DNA of 19,893 nt, taken from an uncultured Lachnospiraceae bacterium. GTDB lineage: Bacteria > Bacillota > Clostridia > Lachnospirales > Lachnospiraceae. Location: NCBI GenBank assembly GCA_910577065.1, contig CAJTLD010000023.1:9301-29193 (forward strand), given 5' to 3'. The translations under genes were made by a program, and so were the position numbers. Shown here piece after piece: positions 15,299 to 19,893 of the stretch. The notes beneath the pieces are model-generated. The model made no database searches, was not told the DNA's origin, and saw nothing but the letters and a program-made list of their open reading frames with translations. Position 1 is the first letter of the stretch, and each line of letters opens with the position of its first letter.

Positions 15299-16601
15299 GG
15301 ATGGCCTCCCATTCTTTCATTTTTTCCAGTATCGGTGCGGAGATAAGCTGCGGGCCCAAATAGTCGGACAGGCCGATGCCGTTTTCGGACAGGGTGAGAA
15401 ATTCGTCTGCGTTTGCTTCCGTTTTGCGGGCGTATCCTTTTTGCAGCCATTCGGTAAGCAGCGGGAATTCCTGCCTGGCGTCTGTGCCGAAGTGTTTTTG
15501 GTAGCGGCCAAGCGGAAGGCCGGGAGCAAGGAACAGGTGGCGGATGATGTAGCGCCGTTTCTGTTCTTCTTCGGATAACAGGACGCCGTGTGTGACGGCG
15601 GAAAAATCTTCGGTATGCATAAAGGCGTTTAGCTGGCGCAGGCATTCGGGCGCGGTAACGGCGTATGGCGTGCAGAAATGCAGGTTTCCCAGGTAGCTGC
15701 GCCCGCCGCACCCAAGCGCAAGCGACGTGCCGAACCCGCATTCCGAAAAGGCACGCGGGCTGCCTGTCGGACGTGCTTTTACGAAACGGCGCATGGAATC
15801 CTGCCGGTAGCCTTCGCTTTTTAAGCAGGCGGAAGCCTCCAGGTACTGGCGGTAAGTTTCGTCCGGCTTTGGAAGGTCAGAGGATACGCCGGCCAGCCAT
15901 GCCCCGCGGTGTAAGTACAGCGGGTATAAAAAGATTTCATCGGGAGCAAAGCGGACCGCTTCTTTTAGGGAAGCAAGCAGGCTTTCGGTGCTTTGTCCCG
16001 GGATCCCGTATATAAAGTCTGCGTTGATACAGGGGAACCGGCAGGATTTCAGGAGGTCGAGGGCTTTTCTTGCCGTTTTGGCGTCGTGCCGCCTTCCTAG
16101 GGTTTTTAACTCCCGATCCGAAAAACTCTGGATTCCCATGCTGATTCTTGTGACGCGCGCCTGCTGCAGGATTTGCAGTTTTTCCCGGGAAGTTTGGTTC
16201 GGCGCGGTTTCGATGGTAAGCGTTCGGCCTGTTTCGTATCGGAAGCAGGTTTCTAGCACAAGGAACATCCGCTTAAGCTGTTCTGCGGGCAGAAGCAGCG
16301 GCGTGCCGCCTCCGATGGTGATATCCGAAAATTCCGGCCGGATATCGGAGAATATCGCCCGGTACTGTTCGGCCTGACGCGTTACGGCGTCCAGGTAGAG
16401 CGCAAAGGCTTCCGTTGACTGGCCGGTGACCGAAAAGAGGTTGCAGTAGCCGCATTTGGACTGGCAGAACGGGATATGCAGATAAAGCCCGTGGTTTTTG
16501 CCGGACAAATAACGGGCGTAGTCCTGCAGGCGGATTGGTTCTAACGGGCGGTACGCCGTTTTATGCGGATAGCTGTACATATATTGGATGTAAGGATTCA
16601 T
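15252..16601 (-). CDS. STM4012 family radical SAM protein (HemW/coproporphyrinogen oxidase-like)
   Basis: A 449-residue radical SAM protein of the HemN/HemW type. The cluster motif is Cys46, Cys50, Cys53 (CQSKCGYC), preceded by YLHIPF. The SAM-binding GGGTPLLL follows, then the TIETAPNQ and RISMGIQSF segments characteristic of this superfamily. The C-terminal region has the HemN-like winged helix (LPLGRYQKHFG). By family it is distinct from true heme enzymes and belongs to the STM4011-4015 set. ATG at 16601 is chosen because GAGG lies 9 bases before it and MNPYIQYMYSYPHK is a natural start; longer in-frame starts run into the STM4013 gene. Gap to STM4013 is 17 bases. Confidence 0.88.
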   Translation of the reverse strand: MNPYIQYMYSYPHKTAYRPLEPIRLQDYARYLSGKNHGLYLHIPFCQSKCGYCNLFSVTGQSTEAFALYLDAVTRQAEQYRAIFSDIRPEFSDITIGGGTPLLLPAEQLKRMFLVLETCFRYETGRTLTIETAPNQTSREKLQILQQARVTRISMGIQSFSDRELKTLGRRHDAKTARKALDLLKSCRFPCINADFIYGIPGQSTESLLASLKEAVRFAPDEIFLYPLYLHRGAWLAGVSSDLPKPDETYRQYLEASACLKSEGYRQDSMRRFVKARPTGSPRAFSECGFGTSLALGCGGRSYLGNLHFCTPYAVTAPECLRQLNAFMHTEDFSAVTHGVLLSEEEQKRRYIIRHLFLAPGLPLGRYQKHFGTDARQEFPLLTEWLQKGYARKTEANADEFLTLSENGIGLSDYLGPQLISAPILEKMKEWEAIHDRKHTHIPGQPKKL

Positions 16602-16618
16602 AGGTTTACGCCTCTTTT

Positions 16619-17476
16619 TTACAGGAAAAAATGTTTGTAGGGGACGGTGTTGACAATGGGATGGTTGATGCCGTGGAACTGGCAGCCGTCCTCCCCATAG
16701 CATGTGCCATGGTCCGAACAGCAAATCACAAACGTATCGCCCCGTTTTTCTTTCCAGCCTAAAAACAGGCGTCCAAGCTGTGCGTCCGTGTAGCGCAGGG
16801 CCGCCGCATGGCTTTCAATACTGTCATGGGAGGCGCCCTCCAGATAAAAATAATTGGGATAGTGGATGGCGTCGATGTTTAAGTAGAGGAAAATTTTTTC
16901 TGCCGGATTGGCTGTTTCCAGTTTCTTTAGCAGGAAATCCACCTGGTTTTTGGCGCTGTCTTTGACCGGGCAGGCAAAAGAGGGGTTCCAGTAGCTTTTG
17001 TTAAAATAGCCCGGGAATACGCTGCCAAGCTTGTCAAAAAAAGCCACGCCGCCGACGCACCAGGTGTCGTAGCCGTCGCGGGAAAGCCCTTCCATTATGG
17101 TGCTTCCCGAAAATCCGTATGCGTTGTCCGGGACTTTTTTTCCAAGCCCGACGGAGGACGGGAAAAAGAGCAGTTCCCGGTCGGCGACGGTTTTGGCGTC
17201 GTACCGGCAGGGCAGAAAGCCCGCGAACATGGCGTGATGGGACGGCAGGGTAAAATTGCCCGGCGCCTGGCATTTTTCCCAGGCGCCGTATTGGTTTAAA
17301 ACCGGGGTTGTCCCGGCTGCTTCTTCCCGCACCGCTACGTCGTAGCGCAGGGTGTCCAGGCAAACCAGAAGGATATCGCAGGTTCCTACGACTTTTGTCA
17401 TATCGACGGAAGGGGCCTTTGGCTGCTTTGTGGAAGCAAACAGGCGCAGAGGCACTTCGCTGCTGTGATCGTTCAT
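16619..17476 (-). CDS. STM4013 family hydrolase (alkaline phosphatase/sulfatase superfamily)
   Basis: A 285-residue metal-dependent hydrolase with the alkaline-phosphatase/sulfatase fold. The first metal site is in LVCLDTLRYD (Asp41). The nucleophile position, cysteine or serine in sulfatases, appears to be Thr76 in NFTLPSHHAMF, so a phosphodiesterase/phosphatase-like action is more likely than a sulfatase needing formylglycine. A second metal site is in CCSDHGTCYGEDG, with a further histidine in FHGINHP. It is short compared with sulfatases (400-500), usual for this family as I recall it. No signal peptide: predicted cytoplasmic. GGGGG lies 9 bases before the ATG, one base after the STM4014 stop. 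An internal Met26 is an alternative start. Confidence 0.86.
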   Translation of the reverse strand: MNDHSSEVPLRLFASTKQPKAPSVDMTKVVGTCDILLVCLDTLRYDVAVREEAAGTTPVLNQYGAWEKCQAPGNFTLPSHHAMFAGFLPCRYDAKTVADRELLFFPSSVGLGKKVPDNAYGFSGSTIMEGLSRDGYDTWCVGGVAFFDKLGSVFPGYFNKSYWNPSFACPVKDSAKNQVDFLLKKLETANPAEKIFLYLNIDAIHYPNYFYLEGASHDSIESHAAALRYTDAQLGRLFLGWKEKRGDTFVICCSDHGTCYGEDGCQFHGINHPIVNTVPYKHFFL

Positions 17477-17477
17477 G

Positions 17478-18564
17478 TTATGGTTCCCCCATTCTTTTTA
17501 AAAGTTCGGCCTGTCGGCGGTAAATGGTATTTTCGTTAAAAATGTCCTGGTAGATTAAGTCTCCCTGCCCGTTCATTTCGATGATCCGGGGCGTTAAGCT
17601 TTCTTTTTCCAGTAAAATATCGATTCCGGCGCTGCGAAGCCCGGGAAAAAGCCCCATTGCTTTTTGGCAGAGCGCTGTGATTTCTTCCTGCACGGAGGCG
17701 GGAAGCCCGAGCGCGGAAAAGGGCAGGGGGCGGTTATTTAACTGCAGGTTGGTAATCGGCCCTTTGGAGAGCCTGGCCAAAAGATAATCAATACGGCCGT
17801 CCTGCACGACGGCGCGCAGGTCAACAGCCCTGATGAGAAGCTTTTGCGTACCAGCGTTCTACGATGCACCGGGTCTGCAGCAGACTGTCTAACAGGGGCA
17901 AAATCTGCGCCCGGTCCGTAAAGCAGCGCAGGCGTTTGGTATTAAAAAGCCCCTTTGCCGGATGCAGTGCGGCGCAGGTGTAAAGCGCCATCCGCCCGCT
18001 GCCGGGCTGGACGCGGAATGCCGATACGCCCGCTGCGCCCGAGCCGTTGACCGGTTTTACAAAGACCTGGCAGACGCCGCGTTCCTGCATGGCGCAGAGA
18101 AGATCCGCGGCGTGTCCGATTGTGGCGCAGCCCGCGGCGGAGCCGAAAGGCTGCGCGGGCGGTTCTCCGGCGGCAGGACCATGCGGCGGGGGTACCGCGA
18201 ACGGCATGGTAACGGGAAGCCCGGCGCACAGCAGGGTTTCTTTGCATGCCAGCTTGTCCAACAGGGCGGCTATGGCGGACGGATGGTTTAGAAAACGGAT
18301 TGGATATGCGTCTGCCGCCTGCGCCAGTCCGGAAAGCCGGCGCCTGTAATCGGCCGCCAGTTTGTCCAGTTCCTTCAGATACGGGCTGTCCCAGCGGGGC
18401 GGATCGATTTTCATTGCGACGGTTTCATTTGAAAATTGCTTCATCTGCCCGTCCCAGCCGTTCCAGTCCAGAAAAAAGAGGGACAGCCCGGTTTCGTTTG
18501 CCGCCCTCTTAAAATAATCGGTTCTTCTGGTGTCCGAAACGCCGAGTAAAACGGCCCGGCTCAC
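17478..18564 (-). pseudogene. STM4014 family ATP-grasp protein, interrupted by a +1 frameshift
   Basis: The first frame (18564 to a TGA at 17823-17821) gives 247 residues, with a Rossmann-like start, the ATP-grasp lysine and glycine loop (FVKPVNGSGAAGV) and the ERWYAKASHQG strand. The remainder continues in the next frame as DLRAVVQDGRIDYLLARL to the stop at 17478, including the metal-binding IIEMNGQGD. Joined by skipping one base at TGT TGA C, the product is 361 residues with a natural ATP-grasp order. GTG at 18564 overlaps the STM4015 stop (GTGA). It would ligate a carboxylate to an amine or thiol using ATP; the partner is unknown. Either a real mutation, a sequencing error, or recoding. 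Without the second part the protein lacks its metal ligands. Confidence 0.8.
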
Positions 18565-19433
18565 TCGGTCAGCATGGCGATCCTAAAGATATCGCCGTCG
18601 TCTTCTTCGGCCTCGCATTGCTCCGAGGTATCGGTTTCAATCGGAAGCTGCGCTATGTTTTGCATCATGCCGTCGGTGAGGTAATGGTAGTGGATATCCA
18701 GCTTTTTAATATTGGGAAGCGCAGGGAGCGTTTCTAAAAGGAGCGCGCCGCCTTTGTCTGTGAGCGTCCCGCATGAAAGGTCAAGCGTATGGATTTGCCG
18801 GATGTATTTGCAGTTTAGCACAACCTCGGCCATCTCGTCCTGTAGTTCACTGTCTGCTATGCCCAGATAGGAAAGCCTGGGGAAATCGGAAGCTTCCAAA
18901 AACTCTCTGACGGTATCTGCGTCTCCGTCAAAGCCGTAGTAGTCAACGCCGACATAAAGCAGCAGCTTTTTTAAATTGGGAAGTCTGGCCTCCTGTATCT
19001 GACGGATAACGGCTGGTGGGAGGCCGCCGCAGATGATGGTCAGCGATTCTAAATGTTCATGCGAGATCCGGCCAAGCGAGAGATCGGTGCTGCCTTTTAT
19101 GGTGAGTTCCTTAAGCTGGGGCATCGCGTCCCACAGCTTTTCGTAATTCCCCTGCATAATCCAGGATACTTCACAGTCTTCGTAATCCATGTCGCCGATA
19201 AACAGGCTTTGGATGTGGGAGAAGCGATCTGTATTTGCCGCGATGCCGTCGATCAGAGGCTGGCAGCTTTCTTCCCAGGGACCGCCCCATGAACCGATAA
19301 CAATACCGTTTAAGCCGCCAAAATCCGGATCTGACAGCATGTCTTCGATCAGGGAGGAGGCGTTTTTGCCTTCGTCTTCGTATTGGTTGTAGCTATAGGC
19401 GTATCGTTTTGTTTTTGTGATTTCAGATTCCAT
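18561..19433 (-). CDS. STM4015 family leucine-rich-repeat-like protein
   Basis: A 290-residue protein with irregular leucine-rich repeats of the ribonuclease-inhibitor type: MPQLKELTIKGSTDLSLG, LESLTIICGGLP, LPNLKKLLLYVGVDYY, FPRLSYLGIADSELQ, IHTLDLSCGTLTDKG and LPNIKKLDIHYHYLTD. The N-terminal part (LNGIVIGSWGGPWEESCQPL) is the other recognisable family block. The C-terminus has an acidic stretch (EQCEAEEDDGD) and ends FRIAMLTE. No signal peptide or membrane helix, so cytoplasmic; a binding or scaffold role is likely. ATG at 19433 has GGAGG at a good distance; an upstream in-frame Met lacks it. First gene of the operon, overlapping the STM4014 start by 4 bases. Confidence 0.83.
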   Translation of the reverse strand: MESEITKTKRYAYSYNQYEDEGKNASSLIEDMLSDPDFGGLNGIVIGSWGGPWEESCQPLIDGIAANTDRFSHIQSLFIGDMDYEDCEVSWIMQGNYEKLWDAMPQLKELTIKGSTDLSLGRISHEHLESLTIICGGLPPAVIRQIQEARLPNLKKLLLYVGVDYYGFDGDADTVREFLEASDFPRLSYLGIADSELQDEMAEVVLNCKYIRQIHTLDLSCGTLTDKGGALLLETLPALPNIKKLDIHYHYLTDGMMQNIAQLPIETDTSEQCEAEEDDGDIFRIAMLTE

Positions 19434-19489
19434 TGTCGTACCTCCGTTTTGGTATTTTTGAAACGCGTTCAAGTCGGTTTTTTGAGGAT

Positions 19490-19518
19490 ATTATAACATG
19501 GGAAATGGGGGGAGGCAA
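19490..19518 (-). promoter_or_regulatory. Promoter of the STM4015-4011 operon
   Basis: Minus-strand TTGCCT (19518-19513) and a perfect TATAAT (19495-19490), spacer 17. The leader to the STM4015 ATG is about 50 bases. No further promoter is obvious inside the operon. Confidence 0.75.
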
Positions 19519-19584
19519 GAGGAAAGAGAGTGGTCGCAGATGACAGTTCCAACAATCTCATATATTCCACCGTGGCGGATTTTG

Positions 19585-19613
19585 TTGAAATCTCCTGGAA
19601 GCTGTGATAGAAT
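19585..19613 (+). promoter_or_regulatory. Promoter of the small hydrophobic peptide gene
   Basis: TTGAAA (19585-19590) and TAGAAT (19608-19613), spacer 17. Transcription would start near 19620, giving a leader of about 106 bases. Confidence 0.75.
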
Positions 19614-19635
19614 GTCTTTGGATACTATCAGGATG

Positions 19636-19718
19636 GTAGGCGGTTAGCCCTCTCCGGAGGGACTGTGACCCTCCGTTTACATAATTCGCCTCTGAGCGGA
19701 AATACGGAAAGGGAGGGC
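19636..19718 (+). promoter_or_regulatory. Structured leader able to cover the ribosome binding site
   Basis: A hairpin CGGAGGG/CCCTCCG forms at 19655-19675. GCCCTCTC (19647-19654) can pair with the ribosome binding region GGGAGGGC (19711-19718) over 8 bases with one G-U, and CCCTCC (19669-19674) can pair with GGAGGG there as well. Bases 19636-19650 are also complementary to 19879-19893. These pairings are mutually exclusive in part, which suggests a translational switch. Seen by eye, not folded by software. Confidence 0.5.
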
Positions 19719-19725
19719 GACGCTT

Positions 19726-19830
19726 ATGTTGACGTTAGAAGGACTTATTGCAGTTATCAGCCTTTGTGTTGGTTGCTTTAGCCTCGGATACGCCATGGGG
19801 CGTAACGATAATAATAAGACACAGAAATAG
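19726..19830 (+). CDS. 34-residue hydrophobic peptide, type I toxin-like
   Basis: Very short gene encoding one membrane helix: MLTLEGLIAVISLCVGCFSL leads into GYAMGRNDNNKTQK, that is, a helix of about 20 residues with two cysteines (14 and 17) and a charged or polar tail. This pattern recalls the holin-like/Fst/TxpA group of type I toxins, which insert in the membrane and are held in check by an antisense RNA. GGGAGGG stands 8 bases before the ATG, and the gene has its own promoter, a structured leader and a terminator at the stop. I cannot see an antisense RNA promoter in the window. Identity as a toxin is inferred from size, hydrophobicity and RNA layout; a small regulatory membrane peptide is the alternative. 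Confidence 0.65.
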   Translation: MLTLEGLIAVISLCVGCFSLGYAMGRNDNNKTQK

Positions 19831-19864
19831 CCGCCCGGGCCTGACAAGCTAAGCGGCTATTTTG
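19828..19864 (+). terminator. Hairpin terminator at the stop of the small peptide gene, possibly bidirectional
   Basis: 7-bp stem TAGCCGC/GCGGCTA (19828-19834 with 19853-19859) whose left arm includes the stop codon; TTTT follows on the plus strand and TTTC on the minus strand. The T-runs are short, so readthrough to the complementary segment at 19879-19893 is possible. Confidence 0.6.
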
Positions 19865-19893
19865 CACTTAAATGAATCGGGCTAACCGTCTAT

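Noticed and set aside
1..19893. CRISPR array, tRNA, rRNA, transposase, phage or conjugation genes
   Set aside because: I scanned for regularly spaced direct repeats, cloverleaf-like segments and typical mobile-element proteins and found none.

Overview
The window looks like chromosomal DNA of a gut-type Clostridia, most likely Lachnospiraceae. The clues are a secreted multi-modular alpha-L-fucosidase, a KtrAB potassium system, AsnA, proteins resembling DUF1653 and DUF5721 families, strong sigma-A-type promoters (TTGNNN-N16/18-TANNNT), AGGAGG-like ribosome binding sites and mid-range GC. This placement is an inference from gene style; no rRNA or tRNA gene is present to fix it.

Layout. 1-3870: the 3' part of a GH29 fucosidase with a long accessory tail, cut by the left edge, followed by a strong terminator. 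3941-6511 (minus): ktrB, ktrA and a Nudix hydrolase, from a well-formed promoter at 6526-6554. 6656-7192 (plus): a DUF1653 protein, closed off from the next unit by a 96-bp hairpin. 7326-9373 (minus): an asnA, DJ-1/PfpI and CYTH operon. 9460-10128 (minus): an alpha/beta hydrolase, divergent from a plus-strand pair (small membrane protein plus LspA-like signal peptidase). The leader of that pair holds a structured, MITE-like repeat. 11569-11772 (minus): a cold-shock protein. 11861-12364 (minus): a DUF5721-like protein. 12496-13749 (plus): a transglutaminase-like lipoprotein.

The most interesting block is 13799-19433 (minus). It is a compact five-gene operon matching the uncharacterised families named after Salmonella STM4011 to STM4015: an LRR-like protein (STM4015), an ATP-grasp protein (STM4014), an alkaline-phosphatase/sulfatase-fold hydrolase (STM4013), a HemW-like radical SAM protein (STM4012) and a second radical SAM protein (STM4011). 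One good promoter sits in front, and the genes overlap or nearly touch. Two features stand out. The STM4011 protein carries an extra C-terminal HAD-hydrolase domain. The STM4014 gene is interrupted by a +1 frameshift at a TGT TGA C site inside its ATP-grasp domain. The enzyme mix suggests modification of a peptide or protein, with the LRR protein as scaffold or substrate, but no function is established to my knowledge.

The right end (19585-19893, plus) holds a 34-residue hydrophobic peptide gene with its own strong promoter, a structured leader able to cover its ribosome binding site, a hairpin terminator at its stop codon, and a downstream segment able to pair with the leader over about 15 bp. 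This is the architecture of a type I toxin-like small membrane peptide gene.
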